From: DASUCS01 sp041166385 | GTDB taxonomy: Bacteria; Actinomycetota; Acidimicrobiia; Acidimicrobiales; JACDCH01 | Length of the DNA: 64,000 bases | Direction of reading: 5' to 3' | Assembly (NCBI GenBank): GCA_041166385.1 | Contig: JBEEFW010000145.1 | Span: forward strand, 15,052-79,051 | In this document: piece by piece, positions 31,974-40,273 of the stretch | Numbering within the stretch: the first letter of the stretch is position 1 | How the letters are laid out: each line of letters opens with the position of its first letter | Made by a program: the position numbers and the translations under genes | Notes under the pieces: generated by a model | What the model saw: the letters and a program-made list of their open reading frames with translations, nothing else | Told to the model about the DNA's origin: nothing | Database searches by the model: none

Positions 31974-33190
31974 TCTCGTGCTGATGATCGCGATGCCATC
32001 GGCGTCCCCGCGCCCAACTGCTCGGCGACGGCCGTCGCGACCGCCGGCGCGTTCTGGCGGATCGCGCGCAGCGCCTCCACCACACGGTCCACGTCGCCGT
32101 CGCTCAGATCGCCGAACATCGGCAGCGACAGCACCGAGTTCGCCGCGCTGTCCGTGACCGGAAGATCGGTCGCCGACAGGTGGGAGTACGCGTGGTGCCG
32201 GTGCACCGGAGGCGAGAAGTAACGGCGGGTCTCGATGCCCTCGAGGTCGAGCGCGGCGGCGACCGCGTCGCGGTCGAGCCCGAAGGCCTCGTCGAACAGG
32301 ACCGTGAAGTCCTTGAAGTTGGCGACGTCGCCGGCGGCAATCGCGGGCGTGCGGACACCAGGGATGTCGCACAACCCCGCGCTGTAGCGCGCCGCGAGCG
32401 AGCGCCGCACCGCCACCTGTTCGTCGAGGTGTTCGAGTGAGACGAGCGCGGTCGCCGCGTGGAACTCGGACAGACGCGCGTTCAGCCCGGGAAAGCGCGT
32501 GTCGTAGTTGCCGGAGTCGCCGTAGTTGCGGCCCATGCGAACGGCCTCGGCGAGGCTGGCGTCGTTCGTCGTCACGATCCCGCCCTCGCCGGCCACCACC
32601 AACTTCGTGGGGCTCATGCTGAACACCTCGGCGACACCGAAGCCGCCGACCGGCCGGCCGTCGTACATCGTGCCGAGGCCGTGCGCCGCGTCGAACACCA
32701 GCGGCACGCGCCGCCGCTTCGCCACTTCCGTGAGGGCGTGGACCGGCGCGGGCGCGCCGAAGATGTGCGTGGCCAGGATCGCGCCGGCGTCGCTGGAGAC
32801 CACCCGGGATTCGGCGTCGGCGGGATCGAGTTGGAGCGTCCACGGGTCGCACTCGGCGAACACCGGCGTGAGCCCGTTCCACGCCACGGCGTGCGCCGTC
32901 GCGGAGAATGTGAAGCTCGGCAGCACGACGCGTTCGCGCGGAGCGATGGCCTGGAGCGTGAGCATCAAACCCGTCGTGCAGCTCGACACGCCGATCACAT
33001 GATCGACGCCGAGCCGGGTTGCGAGCCGTTCCTCTAGTTCGCGCAACAACGGCCCGTTCGTGAGCATCCCGGCGTCGTACGACGGCCGCAGTCGAGCCAC
33101 GATCTCATCGAGTGGCGGGGTGAGTGGACGGGCGAACCGAAGCCGTTCAGAGAAGGCGGGGGGGCCACCCAGAGCCGCGGGCAGGGTCAT
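31970..33190 (-). CDS. DegT/DnrJ/EryC1/StrS-family PLP sugar aminotransferase
   Basis: A 406-residue PLP enzyme that aminates keto-sugars on nucleotide carriers (type I fold). The N-terminus carries GMLTNGPLLRELEERLATRLGVDHVIGVSSCTTGLMLTLQA. PSFTFSATAHAVAWNGLTPVFAECD follows, then LVFDAAHGLGTMYDG, and the Lys Schiff-base site SMSPTKLVVAGEGG (~191-204, Lys197). C-terminal YFSPPVHRHHAYSHL is a substrate-region signature. It is the first gene of the polysaccharide operon and supplies an amino-sugar or perosamine-like precursor (inference). Start ATG 33190. Confidence 0.9.
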   Translation of the reverse strand: MTLPAALGGPPAFSERLRFARPLTPPLDEIVARLRPSYDAGMLTNGPLLRELEERLATRLGVDHVIGVSSCTTGLMLTLQAIAPRERVVLPSFTFSATAHAVAWNGLTPVFAECDPWTLQLDPADAESRVVSSDAGAILATHIFGAPAPVHALTEVAKRRRVPLVFDAAHGLGTMYDGRPVGGFGVAEVFSMSPTKLVVAGEGGIVTTNDASLAEAVRMGRNYGDSGNYDTRFPGLNARLSEFHAATALVSLEHLDEQVAVRRSLAARYSAGLCDIPGVRTPAIAAGDVANFKDFTVLFDEAFGLDRDAVAAALDLEGIETRRYFSPPVHRHHAYSHLSATDLPVTDSAANSVLSLPMFGDLSDGDVDRVVEALRAIRQNAPAVATAVAEQLGAGTPMASRSSARD

Positions 33191-33221
33191 GATCTCCTCG
33201 GGTGCGAACGCTCCACAGTAG

Positions 33222-34796
33222 TCATCCCCGCCCCAGCAACTCTGACGCCCGCTGCTTCCAGCGGCGATGGTCGATCTTGCCGCTTTCGAGCCGATCCAAC
33301 GTCGTCACGACCAGCACATGGCGCGGCGCTTTGTACGACGCGAGCCGTTGGTTCACGTGGGCGATCACGGCGTCCTCGTCGATCGACGCGCCGTCGGCGC
33401 AGACGATGACCGCGGCAACCGCCTCGCCGAATCGGTCGTCGGGCACGCCGACGATCGCGACGTCTGCGACCTGTGGGAGCTCCTTGAGCACGGCTTCCAC
33501 TTCCTCTGGCCAGACCTTCTCGCCCGCGGTGTTGATGCTGCTCGTACCCCGACCAAACAGACGCAACGACCCGTCGGCCTCGATCGACGCGTAGTCGCCT
33601 GGTACCGACCACCGTTCGCCGTCGATGGTGGGGAAGGTGAGCGCCGAACGCTCAGGGTCCTTGTAGTACCCGAGTGGGATGTGGCCGCGGCGAGCGACGC
33701 GCCCGTCGTCGAGCACGCGGGTGTCGGGCGACGGCACGAAATGGCCAGGTGCGAACCTGGAGTCGACCGTCCATGTCGCAAAGGCGATACCCATCGCCTC
33801 CGACGCGCCGACGACATCGATCACACTCATCGCCGCGTTGTGGCGCAACAGCCCGCGCACGACCGTCTCCGAGAACAGCGCGCCGGACGACGAGATCGTG
33901 CGCAGCGACGAGATGTCCCACCGGTCGGGGTCCGCGTCGAGCGCCTCGACGATCGGCTTGGCGAACGCGTCACCGACGATCGCGAGTGCATTGACGCGCC
34001 GGCTCGTGATCGTGTCGAGCACCTCCGCCGCGCTGAACCGCGCGCCCTCGAGCGTGATGACCGACCCGCCGCTGTTCAGCACGGGGAAGGCGCGCACCGC
34101 CGCGGCGGCGTGCATGAGCGGCGAGGCGATGAGCGCGACCGGGCCGGGCCCGGTGATGAGCGGCGCCACCGCGTCGAGCCCGTGCTCGGCATCGAGCGGC
34201 ATCGGCACGGCCGCCCTCCCGTTGAGGACGCGCAGCAGGTCGTCCTGCCGCCACATCACGCCCTTCGGCGCGCCGGTGGTGCCGCCGGTGTAGATGAGCC
34301 AGAGGTCGTTCCCCGAACGCGACCAGCCCGGCGCGCGACACGCGCCCGACGACGCGACGTCGGCGTACGGCACGGCCCAGTCAGGGCAGGGCGCGGTGTC
34401 GTCGTCCACCCACAACCACAGCCGGATGCGCGGCAGACGACCACGCGCTCGCTCGGCGATACCGGCGAACGCGCCGTGGAACACGACGGCGACGACGTCG
34501 GCGTTGTCCCACAACGCCACGATCTCGTCTTCGCCGTAGCGGTAGTTCGTGTTGACCGGGACGAGCGCGGCCTTCCACGTCGCGAACACCGACTCGAGGT
34601 ACTCGGGGCCGTTGGTGAGGTACTGCGCGACCTTGTCCTGCCGGCCGAGCCCCGCGTCGAGCAAGGCCGCCGCAAGGCCGTCCGCGTGGGCGTCGAACGT
34701 CCGCCAATCGATGACGGTGTCGCCGTGGATCAGCGCCGGCGCGTCGGGCACCCGCTGGGCGACGACCTCCCACACATCGGCAAAGTTCCAGTCCAA
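33222..34796 (-). CDS. Acyl-CoA synthetase, FadD19-like
   Basis: This 524-residue ANL ligase has the ATP site YTGGTTGAPKGVMWRQDDLLRV (~169-190). The MWRQ(E/D)DLLR extension is characteristic of FadD19/FadD17 enzymes that activate steroid side-chain acids. Other motifs are GASEAMGIAFATW (A5), SVPGDYASIEADGSLRLFGRGTSSINTAGEKVWPEEVE (A8) and the C-terminal LESGKIDHRRWK with the catalytic Lys. The specific link to a C24-C27 sterol acid is by family resemblance, not proven. It stands alone, with 4 nt between its start and the response-regulator stop. Confidence 0.85.
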   Translation of the reverse strand: MDWNFADVWEVVAQRVPDAPALIHGDTVIDWRTFDAHADGLAAALLDAGLGRQDKVAQYLTNGPEYLESVFATWKAALVPVNTNYRYGEDEIVALWDNADVVAVVFHGAFAGIAERARGRLPRIRLWLWVDDDTAPCPDWAVPYADVASSGACRAPGWSRSGNDLWLIYTGGTTGAPKGVMWRQDDLLRVLNGRAAVPMPLDAEHGLDAVAPLITGPGPVALIASPLMHAAAAVRAFPVLNSGGSVITLEGARFSAAEVLDTITSRRVNALAIVGDAFAKPIVEALDADPDRWDISSLRTISSSGALFSETVVRGLLRHNAAMSVIDVVGASEAMGIAFATWTVDSRFAPGHFVPSPDTRVLDDGRVARRGHIPLGYYKDPERSALTFPTIDGERWSVPGDYASIEADGSLRLFGRGTSSINTAGEKVWPEEVEAVLKELPQVADVAIVGVPDDRFGEAVAAVIVCADGASIDEDAVIAHVNQRLASYKAPRHVLVVTTLDRLESGKIDHRRWKQRASELLGRG

Positions 34797-34800
34797 ACGG

Positions 34801-35181
34801 TCAGGCGGTTGTGCCGAGGTCTTTCAGGAGCATCGGGATCTTCGACATCTCCCGCTTGGCGACGCACGACGCAATGCCCATGGCGCCGGCGCGCTCGCGC
34901 AGGTCGTCGTCGAGGTGGGCGGTGCAGAGCACGACCGGGCGCCCGGGGTGGCGGGCGATGATGATCGCCGCCGCCTCCAGGCCCGTCATCGCGGGCATGC
35001 GCTCGTCGATCACGATCACCGATGGGTTGCACAGGTCGACGGCGTCGATGGCCTCTTGCCCGTCGGCCGCCTCGCCGGCCACGAACAGACCGTCGTTCTC
35101 CGACTCGATCATTTTCCGCAACAACAGCCGGACATCCGGCTCGTCGTCGACCAGAAGCGCGCCAATTGCCCTAGGTGCCAC
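34801..35181 (-). CDS. Single-domain (CheY-like) response regulator
   Basis: A 126-residue receiver domain with the acidic pocket VDDEPD (~11-16), phosphoacceptor Asp in VIVIDERMPAMTG (~55-67, Asp59), the Thr/Ser switch in VLCTAH and the conserved Lys in CVAKRE (~107-111). No output domain is fused, so it must act by protein contact, as CheY- or Spo0F-type proteins do. The frame is open far upstream, but GTG 35181 yields a complete receiver fold. It diverges from the ABC importer gene at 35350, and no sensor kinase is visible within this window. Confidence 0.82.
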   Translation of the reverse strand: MAPRAIGALLVDDEPDVRLLLRKMIESENDGLFVAGEAADGQEAIDAVDLCNPSVIVIDERMPAMTGLEAAAIIIARHPGRPVVLCTAHLDDDLRERAGAMGIASCVAKREMSKIPMLLKDLGTTA

Positions 35182-35349
35182 GGGTGCCGACCCCTCCTCG
35201 TTCCCGGTCGAGAGTACAGGACGCTTCGTGGCAAGCCACTCGCGGTGCGTACCGGCAGGGGATTCGTGCTGAACCGGCGAATCAGTCGGAAGCAGCCCGC
35301 GCTGTGTCCGGTGGGGTCGCCGGCAGCGTGGCACTGAGGAGGGACTTCC
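35182..35349. promoter_or_regulatory. Divergent intergenic region between response regulator and ABC importer
   Basis: This 168-nt gap holds both start regions. A strong Shine-Dalgarno-like GAGGAGGGA at 35336-35344 lies 5 nt ahead of the GTG of the substrate-binding protein (35350) and supports that start. I see no clear palindrome or riboswitch-like fold, and no small gene. Promoters for both directions presumably lie here, but I cannot place -10/-35 elements with confidence. Confidence 0.45.
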
Positions 35350-37107
35350 GTGACCAGAAGCACGCTGGCTCGTCGGTACGCGCCACTCGTGGCGTTGGCC
35401 GTGCTGCAGTTGCTCATCATCGGCTTCGTGCCGTCCAAGGCTGGGAAATCGGGTGGCCAGCAGGTCGCCGCGGCCAACGGGTCGGGGCGCACGGCCGCCG
35501 GCGGCGCAACTGCCGCGGGTGGCGGCACCGACGCGACAGGACAGGGCGGTGCCGCGGGCCCTGGTGGCTCCGGAGGCGGCTCGGTCGGCGGCGCGCCCCC
35601 CGGCGCGGACGTCGGTGGCGACACGACCCACTGTGTCGGAGGACGCCAATTCGATCCTGCCATCGCGTACTGGGCCCCCCCGTGCGTTCCCGGCACCATC
35701 GGCGCGACCGGCATCGACAACGGCGGCGCCACCTATCAAGGCGTCACCGGCGACACGATCACGCTCGTCGACTACGTGTCCAACTACGGCGCGCAGGTCA
35801 ACGCCATCCTCGCCGCGCAAGGGTCGCTCGTGACGTACGACGACGCGAAAGTGCTCGACGCCGCGTGGGAGAAGTTCATCAACGACCACTACGTGCTCTA
35901 CGGCCGCAAGGTCGACATCATCACGTATCAAGGCCAGTGCCAGAGCGTGCCGCCGAACTACAGCTGCCTCATCCCCGAGATGGACGCGATCGTCAACACG
36001 TACCACCCGTTCGCGGTGAACTGGCAGACGACGTTGTGCTCGGCTTGCTACGCGGAGCTGGCTCGCCTCCAGACGGTGGCGGTGGGAGGCACGGGGTTCA
36101 GCGACGACCTCGGCCGCGCGCTCGCGCCGTTCTTCTACACCGCGGGTGAGAGCTCGACGACGATCGAGCAGTCGTTCGCCGAGTTCTGGTGTGCGCAGCT
36201 CACCGGGCCGGTCAAGTACGCCGGCACGCAGAACCCCGCGCAGAACTTCAACGGGCAGCCGCGCGTGCTCGGCATCATCAGTACGAACGATCCGGACAAC
36301 CAGTCGACGGTCGAGCACTTCCTCGTCCCGCTGTTGAAGGAAAAGTGCGGCCTCGTGGTCAACCACTTCTACTTCTACGACCAGGACATCAACACGGCCG
36401 CCAAGCAGGTGGCTGCGGGCATCGCCGCGATGAACACGCCGCAGAACCCGGCCACCACGGTGCTGTGCCTGTGCGACGAAGTCGCGCCGGCGTTCCTCTT
36501 CTCGGGCGAGCAGTCGAACAACTACTACCCCGAGAACGTGATCGCTTCGAACCAGGGGATGGACTACGACAAGACCGGCCAGTCCTACGGCGAGAACGGC
36601 ACGCTGGGCTGCCCGTCGCCGCAACTCGGCTGCGAGTACGACCTCGCGTTCGGGCTCGGCGAGATCGGCGTCGAGGAGAGGAACGGGGCGGAAGGCGGCC
36701 AGGCCACCGGGTCGGACATCGGCAGCCGGGTGTTCATGGCCGGCGGGGGCACCTCCTTGCCGGGCAGCGTCGAGGGCAAGACCCTCGGCTCCACCGCCAA
36801 GCAGTGGGTGATGCTCGCCAACCTCATCGAGGCGGCCGGTCCGAACCTGACACCACCCACGATGGCCGCGCAGGCCGCCTCACTGGGCTCCGTGGGCGGC
36901 CCGGGCACCCCGAACGAACTGTTGGACTTCGCCAACGGCACCGGGTTCTGGACGCAGGACGTGAAGCTCGTCTACTACGACAAGCACGCCACGTCGGGCT
37001 ACAACGGCGAGCCCGGCGGCTACGTCCAGGTCGGTGACCGCATCAAGCTGGGCGGTTGGCAAGCGACGGGCGGGCAGCCGAACATCCCGGTGGAAGGACG
37101 TCGGTAG
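35350..37107 (+). CDS. Branched-chain amino-acid/amide-type ABC transporter substrate-binding protein (LivK-like)
   Basis: This 585-residue exported solute-binding protein has an uncleaved or signal-peptidase-type N-terminus (~8-27 hydrophobic: YAPLVALAVLQLLIIGFV) without a lipobox Cys. A ~50-residue Gly/Ala-rich linker is followed by a type I periplasmic-binding (Peripla_BP_6-like) domain. The visible core includes TITLVDYVSNYGAQVNAIL, INDHYVLYGRKVDIITYQGQ and RVLGIISTNDPDNQSTVEHFLVPLLKE. Many Cys residues in the first lobe suggest disulfides. It is the first gene of an importer operon with fused permease and fused ATPase. The ligand is unknown; amino acids, amides or urea are possible. Confidence 0.85.
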   Translation: MTRSTLARRYAPLVALAVLQLLIIGFVPSKAGKSGGQQVAAANGSGRTAAGGATAAGGGTDATGQGGAAGPGGSGGGSVGGAPPGADVGGDTTHCVGGRQFDPAIAYWAPPCVPGTIGATGIDNGGATYQGVTGDTITLVDYVSNYGAQVNAILAAQGSLVTYDDAKVLDAAWEKFINDHYVLYGRKVDIITYQGQCQSVPPNYSCLIPEMDAIVNTYHPFAVNWQTTLCSACYAELARLQTVAVGGTGFSDDLGRALAPFFYTAGESSTTIEQSFAEFWCAQLTGPVKYAGTQNPAQNFNGQPRVLGIISTNDPDNQSTVEHFLVPLLKEKCGLVVNHFYFYDQDINTAAKQVAAGIAAMNTPQNPATTVLCLCDEVAPAFLFSGEQSNNYYPENVIASNQGMDYDKTGQSYGENGTLGCPSPQLGCEYDLAFGLGEIGVEERNGAEGGQATGSDIGSRVFMAGGGTSLPGSVEGKTLGSTAKQWVMLANLIEAAGPNLTPPTMAAQAASLGSVGGPGTPNELLDFANGTGFWTQDVKLVYYDKHATSGYNGEPGGYVQVGDRIKLGGWQATGGQPNIPVEGRR

Positions 37108-37109
37108 CC

Positions 37110-39398
37110 GTGGCCGGCGTGCTCGCGCGCGTGCGAGCTTTCCTGTTCGACGAGCGGACGCCGTTCAAGGCGGCCCGCTTCACCGTGAGCATCGTGTTCG
37201 GCGTCTTCTTCCTGAAGTGGCTCTTCGGGATGTCGTGGAACGAGCTGTTGAACGGGGTCTCGCTCGGCTCGCTCTACGGACTGATCGCCGTCGGCATCAT
37301 CCTCATCTACCGCACGAACCGCATCATCAACTTCGCGGCGGCGGCCGTTGGCGCGGTGCCGGCGATCTTCGCGTTGCTGCTGTGCGTCCAGCGCGGCTTC
37401 AACTACCTGATCGTGCTGCCGATCGCGGTGATCGGCGGTCCGTTGATCGCCGCGCTGACCGACATCGTCATCATGCGACGGTTCGCCCGATCGCCCCGGC
37501 TCATCACCACCGTTGTGACTCTCGGTGTGGCCCAGGGTTTCGGCGCGCTCGGGTTCTTCATCCCGATCTGGATCGGCGCGACCGCAGGCAAGATCTCGAA
37601 GGTCCCGACGCCGTGGGAAAACGTCGCGTGGAACGACAACCGGGGTCAGCCGATCATCACCGGCAATCAGATCGCCGCCATCCTGGTGACGCTCGGCGTC
37701 TCGATCGGTCTCGCCGTGTTCCTGCGGTACGCCCGGATCGGCATCGCGCTGCGGGCGTCGTCCGAGAATTCCGACCGCGCCTCCCTACTCGGCATCCCGG
37801 TGAAACGGGTGCAGACGACGGCGTGGATGCTCGCCGGCTTCCTGAGCGCAATGGCCATCTACTTCCAGTCGCCGCTCATCGGCGTGCCTGGTAACGCGAG
37901 CCTCGGGTTCGACACGCTGCTGTACGCGTTGGGCGCGGCGGTGATCGCCCGCATGGAGCGCATCGGTGTCGCGCTGGCGGCGGGAACATTCGCCGGGATC
38001 ATCGAGTTCGGCGTCGTGTCGAGCACGGGCAAGAGCAGCATGGTCGGCGCGTACATGCTCGTGCTCATCCTCGGGGCGCTGCTGTTGCAGCGGAAGTCGC
38101 AGACCCGCGCCATGGATGCGGACACGTCGTCGTGGGACGTGGTCAAGAACTTCCGGCCGATCCCCGCCGAGTTGCGCAACATGCCCGAGGTCAACATCGC
38201 TCGCATCGGGCTGTGCGTGCTCGCCGCGCTGGCTGCGCTCGGACTGCCGTTCCTCGTCGGCTCGAACGAGATGCCCAAGCTCGTCTACCTCCCGATCTAC
38301 GGAATGGTCGGCGTGTCCCTCGTGGTCCTCACCGGCTGGGCCGGCCAGATCAGCCTGGGACAGTTCGGGCTGGTCGGCATCGGCGCGGCCGTGTCGGGCG
38401 GGCTCGTGTTCAACAACAACGCCGACTTCTTCGTGGCGATCTTCGCCGGCATCGCGGCCGGCGTGTTGGCCGCCGTGCTCATCGGCTTGCCGGCCGTGCG
38501 CATCCAAGGCCTGTACCTCGCGGTGACCACGCTGGCGTTCGCGTATGCGTGCTTCGGCTACGCGCTCGACAAGACGACGTGGCTCGGCGAGAGGATCCTG
38601 CCGAAGGGCTTGGTCACCACGTTCCGGCGACCAATGCTGTACGACCGGTTCGACCTCGAAGACGACCGCACGTTCTATTACGTGTGTGTCGTCGCGTTGC
38701 TGTTCGCGATCCTCGCGGCACTCGCGTTCCGCCGGAATCGCAGCGGCCGTGTGCTCATTGCGTCACGCGACAACCAGCGGGCCGCGCCCGCGTACGGCAT
38801 CAACATCGTCCGCACTCGATTGGCGGCGTTTGCGGTGTCAGGTGGCATCGCCGGACTTGCGGGCGCGTTGATGGCGTACGCGCAGCATCAGGTGATCCCC
38901 GGCACGTACGCCCCGCTCGAGAGCATCGTCGTGTTCCTCGCGGTGGTGATCGGCGGCCTCACGTCTGTGCCGGCCGCCGTGCTCGGTCTCGTCACGTACG
39001 AAGGCTTCATCCAGTTCGGCCCGAAGCTGTACGACCGGTTCGGTCAGAACGTCGTGGCGATCATGCCGCTGTTGCTCACCGGGCCGCTGCTGCTGGTCAA
39101 CCTGTATCAGTACCCGGGCGGCACCGCGGAGGTGCTGTTCGCGCGCCGCGACAAGTTCTTGCGCTGGGTCGCGAACAAGCACGACATCCTCGTGCCCTCG
39201 CTCATCGCCGACCGGCGCGTGGAGGACGAGAACCTCTCCGGCGAGCTCATCACCGAAGCCGAGCGTCACGTCGAGGAGGCGGCCGCCGTCGGCGAGGCCG
39301 CGGTGATCTGCCCTGTCTGCGGGGCACGACTCACGCTGGCGGAAGCGGCCGAGCACGAACACCTGCGACTCCCGAGCCCCGCCGGAGCGCCCGCATGA
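37110..39398 (+). CDS. Fused branched-chain amino-acid ABC permease (LivH-LivM) with C-terminal Cys/His tail
   Basis: A 762-residue membrane protein fusing two Liv-type permeases. The first half (~1-330) carries NGVSLGSLYGLIAVGIILIYRTNRIINFA and LRASSENSDRASLLGIPVKRV, the LivH EAA-type coupling region. The second half (~360-690) carries GWAGQISLGQFGLVGIGA and IASRDNQRAAPAYGINIVRTRLAAFAVSGGIAGLAGAL, the LivM equivalents. An unusual cytoplasmic tail ends in ICPVCGARLT...EHEH, a possible Cys2His2 metal knuckle not normal in Liv permeases. GTG 37110 lies 2 nt after the LivK-like stop. It pairs with the fused ATPase at 40274. Confidence 0.88.
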   Translation: MAGVLARVRAFLFDERTPFKAARFTVSIVFGVFFLKWLFGMSWNELLNGVSLGSLYGLIAVGIILIYRTNRIINFAAAAVGAVPAIFALLLCVQRGFNYLIVLPIAVIGGPLIAALTDIVIMRRFARSPRLITTVVTLGVAQGFGALGFFIPIWIGATAGKISKVPTPWENVAWNDNRGQPIITGNQIAAILVTLGVSIGLAVFLRYARIGIALRASSENSDRASLLGIPVKRVQTTAWMLAGFLSAMAIYFQSPLIGVPGNASLGFDTLLYALGAAVIARMERIGVALAAGTFAGIIEFGVVSSTGKSSMVGAYMLVLILGALLLQRKSQTRAMDADTSSWDVVKNFRPIPAELRNMPEVNIARIGLCVLAALAALGLPFLVGSNEMPKLVYLPIYGMVGVSLVVLTGWAGQISLGQFGLVGIGAAVSGGLVFNNNADFFVAIFAGIAAGVLAAVLIGLPAVRIQGLYLAVTTLAFAYACFGYALDKTTWLGERILPKGLVTTFRRPMLYDRFDLEDDRTFYYVCVVALLFAILAALAFRRNRSGRVLIASRDNQRAAPAYGINIVRTRLAAFAVSGGIAGLAGALMAYAQHQVIPGTYAPLESIVVFLAVVIGGLTSVPAAVLGLVTYEGFIQFGPKLYDRFGQNVVAIMPLLLTGPLLLVNLYQYPGGTAEVLFARRDKFLRWVANKHDILVPSLIADRRVEDENLSGELITEAERHVEEAAAVGEAAVICPVCGARLTLAEAAEHEHLRLPSPAGAPA

Positions 39399-39441
39399 CC
39401 TTGACCGGGATGACGGTGCGTCCGGACCAAGAGCATGCGTA

Positions 39442-40257
39442 GTGACCCGCCGCCGCTCCGCGATCGTCGCCCTGCGCGTTTGGGCGGTGATGGTGCTCGC
39501 GCTGGCGACCAGCCGGCTGTTCGTCGACGCGGACGGCCACGCGACCGCGCCGCCCGCGCCCGCCCCTGCCCGTGGGGCGCTCTCCTCGCCGGCCGCCGCG
39601 ACGGAACCGGTGCTCCCGCCACTGAGCCAGCCGCCACCGACGGTCTCGGCGGTGGTGCCCGCGGAGGTCCAGATCCCGCCAACGGCACCGTCCACCACGG
39701 CGCCTCCACCGGCGGTTCCGCCGCCTCCGGTCGTCAATTGCAAGTCGAACGTTCCGCTTGCCGAATCGCCCGACGCGCCGTACGCGTTCCTCTGCCTCGG
39801 AGCGGACGACGTTCCGATCACATGGCCGAACGATCGCATCACCCTGTACGCCGGTGGCCTGAGTGCGATCCAGTCCACCGCGCTGCAGGCCGCACTGGTC
39901 GAATGGCAGGACAAAGCGCGGTTGACCGTGACGGAGGTCGACTCACCTGCGAACGCGCAGGTGATCCTGACCCAGGCCGATCTCCCCAAAGCGGGCGGTC
40001 GCACGATCGTCAAGGTCTTCTGCGATCCGATCTGCGTCATCACTCACGCCGATGTGCGGTTGTCGACGACCCAGCCGCTCGCGCCGACGACGTGGATCGC
40101 CTTGATCCTGCACGAGCTCGGACACGCCGCCGGCCTGAGCCACGTGACCCGCACGACCGAGCTCATGTATCCCGAACTGTCGGAGACCGCACCCCTCGTC
40201 TATGGCGCCGGCGACCGGGCGGGGTTGACCGTGCTAGCGAATCGGAGACCGTCATGA
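39442..40257 (+). CDS. Matrixin-like zinc metalloprotease (exported or membrane-anchored)
   Basis: This 271-residue protein has an N-terminal hydrophobic segment (~8-24) and a ~70-residue Pro/Ala/Thr-rich linker. A compact catalytic domain carries the metzincin motif HELGHAAGLSH (224-234) and a Met-turn-like LMYP (241-244). The first two and third His bind zinc and the Glu is catalytic. It is short for a matrixin and has two extra Cys (FCDPIC) before the motif. It starts at GTG 39442, 43 nt after the permease and 16 nt before the ATPase, inside an importer operon, which is unexpected. The substrate is unknown. Confidence 0.82.
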   Translation: MTRRRSAIVALRVWAVMVLALATSRLFVDADGHATAPPAPAPARGALSSPAAATEPVLPPLSQPPPTVSAVVPAEVQIPPTAPSTTAPPPAVPPPPVVNCKSNVPLAESPDAPYAFLCLGADDVPITWPNDRITLYAGGLSAIQSTALQAALVEWQDKARLTVTEVDSPANAQVILTQADLPKAGGRTIVKVFCDPICVITHADVRLSTTQPLAPTTWIALILHELGHAAGLSHVTRTTELMYPELSETAPLVYGAGDRAGLTVLANRRPS

Positions 40258-40273
40258 GTCAAGGTGCGTCGCG

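Noticed and set aside
39396..39443. 15-codon frame between the permease and protease genes
   Set aside because: Too short to support and without distinctive residues; it merely follows from the ATGA at the permease stop.
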